NCBI GenBank assembly: GCA_963281155.1
Contig: CAUJLY010000002.1
Location: 5,766,001 to 5,830,000 of the forward strand
DNA: 64,000 nt
Reading direction: 5' to 3'
Source of the DNA: Rhabditophanes sp. KR3021
Lineage: Eukaryota; Nematoda; Chromadorea; Rhabditida; Alloionematidae
The notes beneath the pieces were generated by a model. That model was not told the origin of the DNA. It did no database searches and saw only the letters and a program-made list of their open reading frames with translations. Shown one piece after another: positions 1 through 11,603 of this stretch; position 1 is the first letter of the stretch; each line of letters starts with the position of its first letter. Made by a program: the position numbers and the translations under genes.

Positions 1-155
1 ACAAATTCGAAAAACAAAAGTTTGTTCCAGTCAAAAGGAAGATGCTTATTGAGGAGGAGGGTAATGCGAAGAAACTGATGAAGCTTTCACCTCCATCTGA
101 CGGCTTATTTAATGAAATGCTAAATTATTGCATCTCAGATTTATACGTCCTATAA
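1..155 (+). CDS. 3' end of an unidentified gene (partial)
   Basis: The frame starting at base 3 is open from the window edge to a TAA at 153-155, giving about 50 residues rich in Lys and Glu and ending in an aromatic/hydrophobic stretch (NYCISDLYVL). The other two forward frames close within the first 80 bases. Codon choice resembles neighbouring genes and the frame runs straight from the edge, so this is probably the last exon of a gene lying to the left. I do not recognise the product. It could also be a chance open frame, since it is short. Confidence 0.4.
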   Translation, partial: KFEKQKFVPVKRKMLIEEEGNAKKLMKLSPPSDGLFNEMLNYCISDLYVL

Positions 156-338
156 TTAATTTCGTTATACATTTTGTTGTTATGTTGTTGAATGTTCTTT
201 TTAATTTTATGTTTAAAGGTAACCTTTTCTCTATTCAGTATGACATAGAATACAGCGTAACATTTTCGCTTTGATATCTAATAATTTATTGGTTAATGAA
301 CTAAACAACCTTTGTGGTTAATTTAGATACAGGACATA

Positions 339-1313
339 ATGGATCAGTACGGAAACAGTCCCCTGCCTCCTCCATCTATTTTAAATCCCAACTCCAATAT
401 GAATACGGCTGCACAGACTCCCGCATCCTCTCATAATCCTTACTCACACTTCCACGAGCCTTCTTCAGTCTTAAATCCAGGATCGCTGATTAACGGCCTC
501 GGCTCGATGGGCCCTCATTCGATGATGGGTTCAATGGGCCATTCTAACTCATTCTTATTCCAAGGTCCCCAATCAGTGCTAGGCCGCTCCAACTATGACG
601 ACAAAGACCCCTCTTCGATCGCTGCACCAATGTCCGTCAGTAGTATGCGCCTCGATCTCCCAAAAACTCCAATGGTGCCTTCTATCAATGACATCCACAA
701 TTATGACCAAAAAACACCAATGCCTCAATCTAATCTTGCCACCATGATCCCAATGACTCCAGCCAAAGATTACGACATTCCTCTACCACAGCTTCAAAAT
801 ATCGTCTCAACGGTTAATCTGGGCGTCGCTCTGGAGCTAAAGAAAATAGCTCTCCAAGCCAGAAATGCAGAATATAATCCTAAGAGATTTGCTGCTGTAA
901 TCATGAGAATCAGAGAACCACGTACAACCGCTCTGATCTTTTCATCAGGAAAGATGGTTTGTACTGGAGCTAAAAGTGAAGAAGCCTCGAAATTGGCTGC
1001 ACGCAAGTATGCTCGAATCATTCAGAAACTAGGGTTTGAGGCTAAGTTCACTGAATTTAAAGTACAAAACATGGTCGGCAGTTGTGATGTCCGCTTCCCA
1101 ATTCGTTTAGAAGGTCTGTGTATCTCGCATGGTCAATTTTCAACCTATGAACCAGAATTGTTTCCTGGTCTAATTTACAGAATGGTCAAACCAAGAGTCG
1201 TCTTGCTGATTTTCGTAAGTGGCAAAGTTGTCATCACTGGAGCTAAGTTCAAGAAAGATATCGACGAAGCCTTCAACTTGATCTATCCAATCCTCAAGAC
1301 ATTCAAAAAGTAA
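339..1313 (+). CDS. tbp-1: TATA-box-binding protein (TBP)
   Basis: General transcription factor that binds TATA elements and nucleates TFIID and Pol I/III initiation complexes in the nucleus. Single exon, 324 residues. Residues about 1-145 are a variable tail rich in Pro, Asn, Ser and Met with repeated GSMG-type motifs. Residues about 147-324 are the conserved saddle made of two direct repeats. Motifs seen include [39 protein letters not shown] in the first repeat and [20 protein letters not shown] in the second, which carry the Phe residues known to intercalate into the TATA minor groove. The core is nearly identical to animal TBP, so this is TBP proper and not a diverged TRF. The start is the first in-frame ATG, and no intron is needed. 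Candidate AATAAA signals lie at 1558-1563 and 1607-1612. Confidence 0.97.
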   Translation: MDQYGNSPLPPPSILNPNSNMNTAAQTPASSHNPYSHFHEPSSVLNPGSLINGLGSMGPHSMMGSMGHSNSFLFQGPQSVLGRSNYDDKDPSSIAAPMSVSSMRLDLPKTPMVPSINDIHNYDQKTPMPQSNLATMIPMTPAKDYDIPLPQLQNIVSTVNLGVALELKKIALQARNAEYNPKRFAAVIMRIREPRTTALIFSSGKMVCTGAKSEEASKLAARKYARIIQKLGFEAKFTEFKVQNMVGSCDVRFPIRLEGLCISHGQFSTYEPELFPGLIYRMVKPRVVLLIFVSGKVVITGAKFKKDIDEAFNLIYPILKTFKK

Positions 1314-1712
1314 ATCAGTATATAAATATCTAGAGAAAGTATAATTTTATTCGTATTTGTTTGTGTCTTACTGTGGTTAGAAAAATGTATATATGGTTTG
1401 GAAACGATTCTATTTGCAGGTAAGCTAAGCTTATTTGAATTAAATTTAATAATATTACAGGTTATAACACAAACTACATCACTTCTTTTACATAATGTAG
1501 AGAAAATATTTTTTATATAAATTTGGCATCATTCTTTAATTGCAGCAGTAATCTGTTAATAAATGTACACACATTTGATTGCTTGCTTGTACGTTCTTTT
1601 TTCGGAAATAAAATTATTATTTTGTAATTTAATTTGCTGTTGTTAAATGGTTAATGGCCTTTTTATATTTCACTAATATTATTGCAAATTTATTTAATTA
1701 GAGCATTTAGGT
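1314..1712. other. Intergenic spacer, TBP to TTC27
   Basis: AT-rich spacer between two plus-strand genes. It holds candidate AATAAA polyadenylation signals at 1558 and 1607, and a TTTAG acceptor-like site ending four bases before the TTC27 start codon, a position compatible with trans-splicing. No coding potential seen. Confidence 0.5.
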
Positions 1713-4120
1713 ATGCTAGCAATTGATAGTCTCAAAAATTTATTCGATAACATCGGTAAAGTCGAATCACTGGATCAATTTAAGGAAGATCTTCTTAAGA
1801 ATGAGGAGGTCATTCGTATTGAGGGCGCCAAATGCCTATTGAATTCCTTCATAGCTCTCAATTACGGGGGGTATGTCAGTCTCATTGAAGACTTGCAAAC
1901 GAAATATCATATGCCTTCCATTTTATTGGATGAACAAACCACAAATGAAGCCGAAATTGCCGTTTCTTTCGGCTACAATAAAGTCTACCATAATTGCCGT
2001 GGAATCATTTTGTTTTACCTTGCCAAATTGCTACTTGATTCTACCAAGGTCTACAAAAAAGAGCTCACCGTTCTTTTCTACAAATTCAAGTTAGCTTACA
2101 TTTGGAGTGTTTTGCTCGAAGACCCAGAAATCTCCATCAAAGACGACGGTGAAGAAATTTGCGAAGACATCGCCTCCGTAATTTCACGCTCATGTGCTGG
2201 AGAACTTGGATCAATGGGCGGACTCGAAAAAGCTGATTTCGTGACCTATCTCCTCGAATCAGTTTACTTCCACCTAAATTTCTTCAATTACGAGGAAGCT
2301 GAAAAGGCCCTAGAAAGGGCCATGGAATTCGCAGGCATCAAGTTAGAACTAGAAGGTGAAATGGGTAAAAGAACTAAGTTCCAAGAGACCTTCCTCCCTC
2401 AATTAGTCGCCAAAAGTTACGTCACAGACACCAACTTAGAAGACAGGTCTCTTTCAGCTGCACCGATGCCTCTCTATTACCGACAAATGTCTGCCTCAAC
2501 GACGATACATTGCTCGAAAACTTAAAACTCGAAAAAGAAATAGTTGAAGCTAATTTGTCTCCCCTACAATCTGCCTGTGTCTTGACAACTGCTTATTATC
2601 AGTTGCGAACCCAACACAAAGATGAATTGTTGCTTGAGAAGTTGAATGCTTTGATTAATAAAGTTATTTTTACTCAGCATAATAACTGGGCTGTTGGTGC
2701 GGCTGGTCTGATGGAAAGATGTATTCTTGAGAAGCATAAGGGAAGGAAAGTCGAGAGAGCGTGCAGTCAAGCTGAGGTGATTTGCAAACTAATGGACGGA
2801 GTTGATGATAAGACTGAAGATGGAGCAAAATTGCAAAGAGTTCCCTTAGCTTTGGCTAGTGGATTGAAACCTTTTTGGAAAACTAAAATAGATCATGCTA
2901 CCATTCTTATTAGTTTGGGTTGTATTTCGGAAGCTTTGTCTATCTATGAAGCTCTTGAATCATGGGATAGTGTCATTGATTGTTATAGACTTCTGGAACA
3001 AATGGGAAAAGCGGAATCATTGGTTAGAACTTTACTCAAAGTCAAGGAAGAGCCCGTTTATTACTGCTATCTTGGTGATATCACTCGCCAAGCTAGTTAT
3101 TATGAAAAGGCAATTGAAGTTTCTAATGACCGCTCTGCAAGGGCTCAAAAGTCTCTCGGTGAACTTATGATTAGCCGCGAAAACCACGAAGCGGCTTACA
3201 AACATCTCAAAAGATCAGTTGAAATCCAACCACTTCAACTTGGAGCTTGGTTCAACTTAGGATATTGCGCTTCCAAGCTTGAAAATCACGAGAATGCCAC
3301 TAATGCTTACCATCGTTGCGTTGCTATAGAACCTGACCATTACGAAGCTTGGAATAACCTAGCTGCTTCTTACATCAAGCTCGGCCAAAAAGCCAGAGCC
3401 CAAAAGATCTTAGAAGTAGCTTTGAAATTCCGTTTCGACCATGTTAAAATGCTTGAAACCTACATTTTCCTTTGCATCGACAATGGAGATTTTCTTGGTG
3501 CTATTCAAGCTTACAATAGAATTCTGGATATCAATAGTGTGAAGAAGTTTAATGACGATGAAGTCATCGAAATTCTCATCAAGGAAGTTCAAAAAGTAGG
3601 CAAAGAAGATCAACTAAGAGTTGGTATGCTCAAATTGTTAGCCAGAATTAAGGCAACCTCAACTTTATCCGCCTCCGTAATCAGAGCTTATGCCGTCTTG
3701 AAAAAACCTGACCTCTACACAAGTGAGGAAGGTATTTCAAGATACTGTTCAGACTTCCATCACTACATCTCTGACCTTCAAAGAGCCATGACTAAAGACA
3801 TCATTGATGCAGACAAATGGACCGACAGTAATAATGATTGTGTCAGAGCCTGCAATAATATGATAAACCTTGCCGCTGAAAAGCAATTTATCCTATCTGT
3901 TGACAAGGAAATGACAAAGGAAAAAGTTTTCGGTGAAATCAGAATGTCCTTCAGTGCTCTGTTGGCTAAGATCGAAGCTGTTCATGGGAGGATGAAGGTT
4001 GAGGGAATGGACGATGAGGATAGTGATGACGAGGATGCTTTTGAATTCGACGAGAGTGTTAAGAAAGAACTTGGTGCAAAGATGAGGGAAATGATGTCTA
4101 TATCCAAGAATTTAGAATGA
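1713..4120 (+). CDS. TTC27 homolog (tetratricopeptide repeat protein 27), one frame break
   Basis: TTC27 (yeast Emw1 family) is a TPR protein; its exact role is poorly defined. The first frame (from 1713) carries the N-terminal half ending in the family block GKRTKFQE. The second frame (from about 2480 to 4120) carries NDDTLLENLKL and then TPR units, including a W-F-N-L-G block and AWNNLAASYIKLGQKARA, matching the human protein in order. The two frames differ by one base, and the switch must lie near 2466-2485, because the segment before it (AAPMPL) and the segment after it (LNDDT) both align to the human protein across the join. No intron of normal size fits. Adding one base gives 802 residues, close to human (843). 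The tail is acidic. An AATAAA lies at 4171-4176. Confidence 0.88.
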
Positions 4121-5077
4121 TCTGGGTGTTATGATAAGGTGAACTTTGTTGATTTGTTGTGTTTGATAATAATAAAAGTTGTTGATGAAATTAATCTTTA
4201 CAACGTTTAATATATCCATAGACATAAGATCCATTAAACAGTTAATTGGACAATTTTATTTCATGAGTCTTAGGCACAATTAAAATTATTTTTAACCGAT
4301 TTTTATGGAAAAAAGTAACTAATAATATCAAAAGATTTTAAGTTTATAGTCAACATAAGTCTTTATGGTAGAATATTCAAAGTTAGTAACAATGAAAGCC
4401 AAACAAACAAAATACACGTTGTAAAATTAAACTTCCTTCTGCACTTCTAAACAAATGGGTTCTCGAGAAGAGGAAGATCTCCTGATATTAAGAGAAGTTC
4501 TCAAACTCAAGGTCTTCTAATTTAAATCATCGAACGGCACTACTTTTCCCCTCTCGATGAAATTAATGGAATCTCTTTTACTAACCTATATTGTATGGAG
4601 ATTCTAAATACCTTATCATTTTTAATAAATGAACCACTTTCTATAAAACACTTTCATTATTTTTATCAACAGATAACACATTTTATTATTAATGACATCA
4701 GATTGGCTCATTTTGAAAGATTAAGACTATTTATACACTGCACTTGTTGTTGTCAACTATATAAATCGTATTCGATAACAATATTTACTGAACAAATATT
4801 GTTGGCAATCTATTGCTACATTTTTTATCTTTAGTAAATACGTCTGTGCGTATATTGTGATCGATTTTGGGATATTTTACGTGATGAAATTGAATAACCT
4901 TTTAATAAAATGACCCGATGGATTTATTCTTTTAAAAGGGGATATTATGGTTCAAAGTACTCGACAAAAGCAATGACTCTACCGGAGCTAAAATACGTAG
5001 TATCCACAAAGCAATGATTTCGCATTATAAATATACTAACAGTCTTAATTAGCTCATAAACGTTTTATCTGGGTATA
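4121..5077. other. Intergenic spacer after TTC27
   Basis: About 950 AT-rich bases. It contains the TTC27 AATAAA at 4171 and a 21-codon open frame at 4455-4520 starting MGSREEEDLL that could be a remnant or a chance frame. A longer open frame at 4595-4834 is Ile/Phe/Leu-rich low-information sequence typical of AT-rich noncoding DNA. No supported gene. Confidence 0.4.
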
Positions 5078-5776
5078 ATGACCAGAATTCAACGCCGCTC
5101 GCGATCCTATGGAGTTTTAGCTAGGAAACACGGAGGACCCAAACAAGAACCTGTCAATAGACAGAGATGCCAAGAGTAAGTTAAACATCTTTATCAATTG
5201 AATTCGATTTTCAGTGACTTCAAAGTTGGGCTGAAAAAGTCGTTATTTGTAGAAGATACTTATGTAAACTCTAATGAACTTGTAATGCTCTTTGGGAAAT
5301 ATTCAGCAGGTGAAACGGAACTTGGGAATGGAATTGTGTTATCTATGCTGAAAGGGTCCTCAAAAGGTCGTAATGAGCAAATAAGAAGACTTGTAAATCA
5401 TCTGGAGGACATCGAGGATCTGGAAAAAGAAGCTAGGAAAAGGATTGGCTACGCGGGAAAGGTTTTGAAAGAAACGAGTGATCAGTTTGATGAGAGGATT
5501 ATGAAGCTAAGTGAACTGAACTCGAAGAGGGAATATTTCAAAAATGGATACTCTCTGATTTGCCAAACGGTCTCTGATAAAAGTGACCAACTTAGCGCGG
5601 TAACCAGGCTAATTGAGGATCAAGTTGCCGAAGTTTTGAACGAAGTTGGGGGCATAGGCGAAACAATGTCATCCTCTGCAGTACAAGTTGAAACTTTGTG
5701 TGGTAAAATGAAGGGCAACCTAGCCAAAGAAGCCTTGTTAATGGCGACTTTCTTAAAGAAAATGAAAAATCTGTAA
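5078..5776 (+). CDS. Coiled-coil protein of unknown function
   Basis: Two exons: 5078-5175 and 5215-5776, with a 39-nt GT-AG intron (GTAAGT donor, TTTCAG acceptor). The start ATG at 5078 opens a short basic leader (RIQRRSRSYG) that splices in phase to the long frame. The product is 219 residues. Residues about 80-190 are charged and helix-prone with heptad-like spacing (LEDIEDLEKEARKRI; ERIMKLSELNSKREY), so a coiled coil is likely. There is no signal peptide, membrane segment or recognisable domain. I do not recognise the family; the basic head plus coiled coil would fit a cytoskeletal or chromosomal structural protein, but that is inference. Confidence 0.7.
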
Positions 5777-6573
5777 ATAGGATTAAAATATCTATAAATG
5801 TCTTTTAATTGGAATTCTTTGAGCATAAATTATTTATTTCCTCCTTGGTGCCTTAAATACTACTTTTTTATTTTGCTTACAAATAACCAGTTTCCATTAA
5901 CAACTAAAAGAGGATTACCATTCAATTATGACCTTTTTGTTTTCATCATATATAAATGGTAGTTTGCTCAGTGTTGTTAAATCAATTTTTTACCCATTAA
6001 AATAAATCCAAGTCAACAAAAGAACTCCACAAGTCACAAGATAATATTGTTTTGTTTACCACTCTAACCTTGCCTGCTATCTCTTTTAAAATGATCAACA
6101 ATATTATGGTTGATATTAATAGAAAAAACTTTCGCTCTAGCACCAACTATTTTGAAAGAAGAACCTTGTAACCATTCTGGGCGTGCGTTTTGCCTCCACT
6201 TTTGTTTTGTCATATGACAGCCGTAGAGAATATTTCATACTTAAGCAACTATCTCTCTTATATTTTGCACAGACGTATTTATTCTTCTTGTCAACATGTT
6301 TACTTCAGCATTTATACTTATATGTTTTATATATTCCTCATTCTGTATGTCGGAGAGACACATTTCCTTGTCATACATATTCTTTGTACCTTGTGACTGT
6401 TCTCAAAATACAAACACATTTTTATCGAGTTGTTTTATAAAAACATTCACTATATTTTTTACTCATTCATTGTACATTTTCCTCGCTCGTGCGACATCAC
6501 CTCTCCTTAATTTCTTTTGATAATTGTGTAAACTGTTTCAGATATCAAGTTATACCCTACTACATCTAACAAC
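5777..6573. other. Intergenic spacer with pyrimidine-rich stretch
   Basis: Upstream region of the DAP1-like gene. Bases about 6190-6520 are strongly pyrimidine-rich on the plus strand, which creates several overlapping hydrophobic open frames that I do not believe are genes. TTTCAG at 6536-6541 lies 32 bases before the start codon and could be a trans-splice acceptor or the end of a 5' UTR intron. Confidence 0.4.
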
Positions 6574-6885
6574 ATGCAAAGCAAAGTAGAAATCGCTGAA
6601 AAAATGAAGCAAGCCGGACACGGAAAAGCCATGAAGGTCTCAGGAATGCGTGTTAACCGTCCTCACAGAAATTCCAGCGGAGACAAGAACGCCGACACCG
6701 GTTCTGACGAAGAATTAACTCCAGAAGCTTCTGTCTTGAATGCTATTCCTGCCATGCAAGAACCTCTTAAGAAAGAGCTCCAAGATCAAGTTATGACCAA
6801 AAACATTCCAGTGAACATTCCAAAAAACGAAAACATCCGTGTCCACAAGATGACTCCAGTCTTTCAACCAATGAAACAAAACTAG
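6574..6885 (+). CDS. Death-associated protein 1 (DAP1/DAPL1)-like small protein
   Basis: A 103-residue, basic and apparently disordered protein. Residues about 13-25 read QAGHGKAMKVSGMRV, matching the conserved N-terminal motif of DAP1 (AGH...VKxGGMRI), which is the family signature; DAP1 in mammals is an mTOR substrate that restrains autophagy. The rest is low-complexity with a Ser-Asp-Glu patch (GSDEELTPE), which looks like a phospho-acceptor region. Length equals that of vertebrate DAP1 (about 102). Single exon starting at the first ATG after a TTTCAG acceptor 32 bases upstream. Only the N-terminal motif is diagnostic, so the family call is good but not certain. Confidence 0.65.
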   Translation: MQSKVEIAEKMKQAGHGKAMKVSGMRVNRPHRNSSGDKNADTGSDEELTPEASVLNAIPAMQEPLKKELQDQVMTKNIPVNIPKNENIRVHKMTPVFQPMKQN

Positions 6886-7133
6886 ATGATTTCCTTAGTT
6901 GTAATTTATGGTGAAACTATATGTCTCATTATGTAACGGTATTTTGATTTATTCCTGTAATGTTATGCTTCATCAACAAATAAATGATCTTCTCTTTTAA
7001 AATTGTGTAGTTATTCGATTATTTGATAAAAGTATTTTAAACAAACAATTCGATTTGAAAAACAGTTTATTGAACATTGGAAATATTAAACAAAACAATT
7101 GCTATTAAAACACACTTATAACAAGGAGATATT

Positions 7134-8157
7134 TTATTCTTGGTTTCTTTTTTTCTTCTCTTTCTTTGATTTTTTTAATTTCATTCCCCCATCTTCATCC
7201 ACAATTTCTTCTTTAACTTCAATGAATTCTTCCTTTATTTCAACAAAATCTTCTTGATCCTCAACAACAACTTTGGCCTTCTTCTTCCTTTTGATCTTGT
7301 TATTGTCGTCTGACTTTTCTTCTTCAATTACTTCCTCCTTAATTGTTGAGATGCTGCATGAATTTCCTTTTTTAACTTTAGCTTTTGGAGACTCATCAAC
7401 AGAAAGTTGTTCTTTTTCATCCCCATCCATTTTTCTTTTCTTAGATTTTCTTACTTTTGGCTCAAAGGTTGATTCATCATGTTGTTGCCCATCAAGTTTC
7501 TCAGAGCCATCCTCGTCAACTTCCTTCTTAGCAACACCATTCTGTTCATCCAAAGCAGCTTGCATCTTTCTAGCCTGAATAGCAGCTAACTTAGCCTCAA
7601 AATAATTAGTCGCAGAAACACCCGAAGTTTCAGCTTTGGCCACAAACTCTTCCTCCTTAACTTGAACTTCTTTCTTAACAGCTCCCTCGACTCTTCTTCC
7701 AAAGATTTGAAATTTATTCAAATCAGTTGCCTGCGACAGATCCTTTCTTTTGATATACTTAGGATAGTGAATCCGCCTTTTAGATAAACGAGACATAGAA
7801 TCCAAGTCTACAACCTCAACTTTTTGATCTTCCTTCTTCATCTCCACTTTCATCAGCAATTTTAGCATCTTTTTTGGACTTGTTCAGGTTAGCAAGAATA
7901 GAGGCAAAGTCGTCATGATGCCCGACCCAAGTCTTATCCATATTGACAGTATTTCCTAATCCTTTTTGGGTGTAATTAACGTTTAGTTTCAAATTAGTTG
8001 TCATTCCTTGCTTATTTTTACCCAAGCCTTTTTCTTCATTCCAGCCCATACCTTTCATCATCTTTTGGGCAAAACTATCAGTATTAGCACGCCATTTTGA
8101 GTTTTGAGGGTCAATAGCAATTTTTTGTTTGCGTCTAGGTTCAGCTAGGATAGACAT
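7134..8157 (-). CDS. PINX1 homolog (G-patch nucleolar protein), one frame break
   Basis: PINX1 is a nucleolar G-patch protein that acts in rRNA/snoRNA maturation (as an activator of a DEAH helicase in yeast Pxr1) and inhibits telomerase in mammals. The start ATG at 8157 opens MSILAEPRRKQK, nearly identical to human PINX1. The G-patch follows (MMKGMGWNEEKGLGKNKQG), then WVGHHDDFASILANLN. A second frame resumes with SKRRIHYPKYIKRKDLS and FQIFGRR and ends in a long Lys/Glu-rich nucleolar-type tail. The frames are joined by removing one base; the run of five T at 7821-7825 (AAAAA on the coding strand) sits at the switch, giving about 340 residues against 328 in human. An upstream in-frame ATG exists, but the family start is clear. 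Confidence 0.9.
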
Positions 8158-8294
8158 ATTTGTAATAATACTAATGCAACACAATAACAAATTAAAAATT
8201 ATTTAAACTAGTGGAAGGACGTCACTATCTCCTGACTCCTTCAACGAAACAAATTCAAAGTAAAGCTTTTATTACAAAGAGACAATCAAACAAT

Positions 8295-9937
8295 TTAAGC
8301 ACTCTTTTTTAACAAATATCTGATATCAGCATCACTTAACATTTTCTTATCAGACGCTTTCCAATCGCTTCGACGCATTTTATCTAGACTTTGCTCCCAT
8401 GACTTCATGTAAATGTATGGGATTGTTCTTATTCTAAAAAATTGAAAGAACGATGTTTTGAAGTTCATGTCGAATATATTAGGTTGGATATAAAATGAGG
8501 ATGGAGCTAGTGGTTTGAATATTCCATGTATTTTGGTTAACTCAGTTTTGTAATAAGTTGGCGGAAATAATTCGGAACAAACAATTGGATGGCGCCACTG
8601 ATTTTGACTGATATCAAGTAATTTCATGTTAGCATATGCTAATTGATTTTCCAAAGCTGAGTAAAAAAAGTTATAAGGACCAAATTGAATATTAAAACAA
8701 TCACTATTAATAACAGGTGGCGTAGAAACGCAAATAAATAGTCTCAAATTAGTACAATTTCGCATGACAATTTTGTGAGCTATAACAGAAATTGAGCAAT
8801 GGTGAACATTACTCAGAAAGACTGTGTCAATTACCGGTCCTAATAAAATGGGATTGCATCCATTAGTATTAGATATATTTACTGTTTTTGAATATTGCGG
8901 AAAGAATAAATAAGAACTCTTGGAATGACCATTGCATATTTTGAAGTTTAACCCTCCATACAAAGGACTAATAAAAGTCTCCAAGTGATTCCATCCGAAG
9001 ACAGCTAATTTTCTATATTTTGCTAAACAACAAGGTGTAAATCTTTTTTCATAACTAGGTTGCTTTGAATTACATCCATTAGTTGAACCATTAGTTGTAG
9101 GAAGATCGTGAATTCCAAACATATCAGGTTGTAATAAATTTGAAATTAAGCATACAAGATCATCAAATCTAATTTCGGTGCTTTGATAAGTACAAATTAT
9201 TTTTTTCTTTAACACACTCCAACTACCATCTGGTGTAATATTTCTTTCATTAATCTTGTTTAACAAAGGTAAAATAACACCTTCAAAAGCAATATTTAAG
9301 TTAGCTAATTGATCTACGTGAATTCTAGTTGGCGGAGGAATGCATTCAACAGCAACATTCGCACTTGTCACCAATTGTTTCATCAGCAACTTGTCACATA
9401 ACAACAAAATTGAACAAAACTTCTTTAAATTCCTACTAATAAAGTCAAACGCATTTCTATAGCTGGGAAACTTGGTATCAAAGCCCGTCTCTTCGTGATT
9501 ACAACCAGCCATAGAAATAACCAAAGCCAAGGGCATAATCTGGACCAAATAATTTCTATTTTTACCATCCGGATTATCGTCTTTGTGGAGGATAGTGTAT
9601 CGTAACTGTTCAGCACTAATAACATCCTTGCGCATATCATTTATTTGCTCCAAGTGTTTTGCTGTGATGAAGAATAGTATAGCTATGTCGTCATTCAGAA
9701 TCATCTTATTAATAGCTAGATGATACCAGTCGGAGAATGAAATTTGGAGAGAACCATTAAAATACCCGTGATACGATATAAACTGAAGAGCTAATTGAAA
9801 TGTATTAACAGCCGTTGGACCTAATTTTATATAAGAAAGATCTGTTATCATGGTAAAATCTCCACGAGGCCACAAATGGCATTTCTAAAATAAATTTAAT
9901 TAGCCAAAAATAACTGCCAACTAACCTCGAAAGTCAT
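8295..9937 (-). CDS. F-box-like/LRR-like nematode protein, unassigned
   Basis: Two exons: a 12-nt first exon at 9926-9937 (MTFE) and 8295-9884, separated by a 41-nt GT-AG intron, giving 533 residues. The large frame itself has no ATG until residue 12, so the tiny first exon is the best explanation of the start. The segment NDDIAILFFITAKHL near residue 65 resembles a diverged F-box-type helix pair, and Leu-rich segments later on (CTNLRLFICV, MKLLDISQN) resemble irregular leucine-rich repeats. This layout fits the large, fast-evolving nematode F-box families that supply substrates to SCF ubiquitin ligases, but the motif match is weak. No signal peptide or membrane segment is evident. Confidence 0.55.
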
Positions 9938-10456
9938 TTTCAAATTGTAATTAATCCTTCGAAAATAGTTTGCTCCTCCGCATTCTCCTAAACGATAATA
10001 TCTATAATATGTCTGCGCTTATTGACAATTCAATCTATTCTCTTATCTGGCATTATTCAGACTATCCCACAATATATATTTCCGTTGCCATGGAAATATA
10101 ACTACAACCAAGTATTAAGTATTTATTAGGGATTATGTAGTATAATTGTTTGGCAGCAAGTAGGGCACTTAGCATATTATTTTGTTTTAATTGTGGAGAT
10201 GTAGTTTTGTGGGGTAAATTATAAATGTTTAATGGCAGTTTAATGGATGACTTCATCAAATATTGATAGTATTACGGATTAAATAATTTATTTGGGTTTT
10301 GAGTATTTTAAAATAAAATTATTGCCAACTCAGGTTAAATATGTCTTAACTTCATATTTGACTTATGTTTAGGCACATTAAGCAGATATAAGGAAAATTA
10401 TTTTAATAAGAAGTTGATGATATATCCAACTAAATACAATTAGTTAAGCAATTTAA
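9938..10456. other. Intergenic spacer
   Basis: AT-rich, lies between the diverging F-box-like gene and the broken gene that follows. No open frame or motif that I trust. It may hold the missing first exon of the following gene, but I could not find one that splices in phase. Confidence 0.3.
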
Positions 10457-11240
10457 ACAAGCACTTTTTTAGTTGAAGAATTGGTGAATGAGCAAGCAAT
10501 ATTAAACGATTTTCCCACTTGCCCCAAAACTCGCACGATCCTTATCAACGGCACCAAAAACCATGTTGACGATTACGTTAAAATCCAAGGATGTGTAAAC
10601 GAAATCATCAAGCATGGAACAGCCTTAACCTCCTTCATCATCGCAAACAAAGACGGCTTTATTCTAGCCTGTATTAGGAGTCAACTCTCCAAGATCTACA
10701 ATGCTCAGGGACTCACAAACCAATCCTTGATCCTCGTCTTCGGTTTCATTAGAAAAAGTCCTGTGAGCGATTATTTATTTAAATCCTTAAACCAGACATA
10801 CAAACATTTTAATTTACATAAAATAATCCTTCCTGTGAGCGATAAAACTCCCAATGGGGTATCATTAAAAGTATTTGCTTAGAATTCATCCGCCTTGGCT
10901 CACCTAGAGACATCGACAAAGCGATTGCAGCAGATTCCGTCGTGGAAATTAAAGCAAACACCACGACTTAGTCCTGAGAGTTGAAGACTTCATGAAACTG
11001 ATGAAACTACCTGAGCAGATCCCGAGAGCTCTGTGTGAATACTTCAAGAATACAAGTTACACTGGAAATTTCTCTCCTACGTTGGAACCAACTCAAGTCG
11101 AAGATGGCTCAACTTTGTTCGCTTTGCATTATCACACAGCTAACCTTACTCCATCTTTACAATTGTATTTTGAAACACTTAACACCAGTCTGGGAGACGT
11201 TTCTTGGATTACTGAGTCTTATAGAGCAAAGAAACCTTAA
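10457..11240 (+). pseudogene. Unidentified gene with two frame breaks and no clear start
   Basis: Three successive plus-strand frames together look coding: 10457-10858, then about 10859-10961 (IRLGSPRDIDKAIAADS), then about 10962-11240 (HDLVLRVEDFMKL to SYRAKKP). Each switch is accounted for by one missing base, at a GGGG run (10856-10859) and in an ACCAC context (about 10961), giving a protein near 260 residues. No in-frame ATG starts the first segment; an AG at 10471-10472 after a T run could be an acceptor, so a 5' exon may be missing. The family is not recognised. It may be an intact gene with assembly errors or a young pseudogene. Confidence 0.45.
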
Positions 11241-11603
11241 ACAATTCTCAAACAAACTAAGACTTCCAATTATATTTGATATTAGACATTTTCTTTAGGT
11301 GATTAGTCAACTTCGCCTAACAAGCTCGAATGGAAGAGTTACTTGTATATTCACGACTTATTTGTCTAATTTACTTTTTTTGAAAATGATCACGCTTAAT
11401 TCACATCATTTGATGACGTTTTATAAACTATGATTGTATAAATCCATTTGGTTGGCATCATTTATTTTTGACTATTTGTCGAAAAAGGATCTACACCAAT
11501 TATACAAAGACGTACTATTTTAAATCATCTTTATTACAAAGCAACAAAAAGACAATACAACAACGAAGACATTAAAAGTTACAATAATATAATTAATTTT
11601 AAA
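11241..11603. other. Intergenic spacer between convergent 3' ends
   Basis: Short AT-rich region between the plus-strand broken gene and the minus-strand DDX60-like gene, so it should carry both 3' UTRs. Nothing else seen. Confidence 0.35.

Noticed and set aside
4455..4520. 21-codon open frame starting MGSREEEDLL
   Set aside because: Too short, no downstream exon in phase and no known family; could be a remnant but cannot be supported.
4595..4834. 79-codon open frame after TTC27
   Set aside because: Ile/Phe/Leu-rich composition expected from AT-rich noncoding DNA; no splice context or homology.
6183..6520. Three overlapping hydrophobic open frames in the same stretch
   Set aside because: All three frames are open because the region is pyrimidine-rich; none has coding-like amino acid use.
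7273..7578. Ser/Phe-rich plus-strand open frame
   Set aside because: Mirror of the Lys/Glu-rich PINX1 tail on the other strand.
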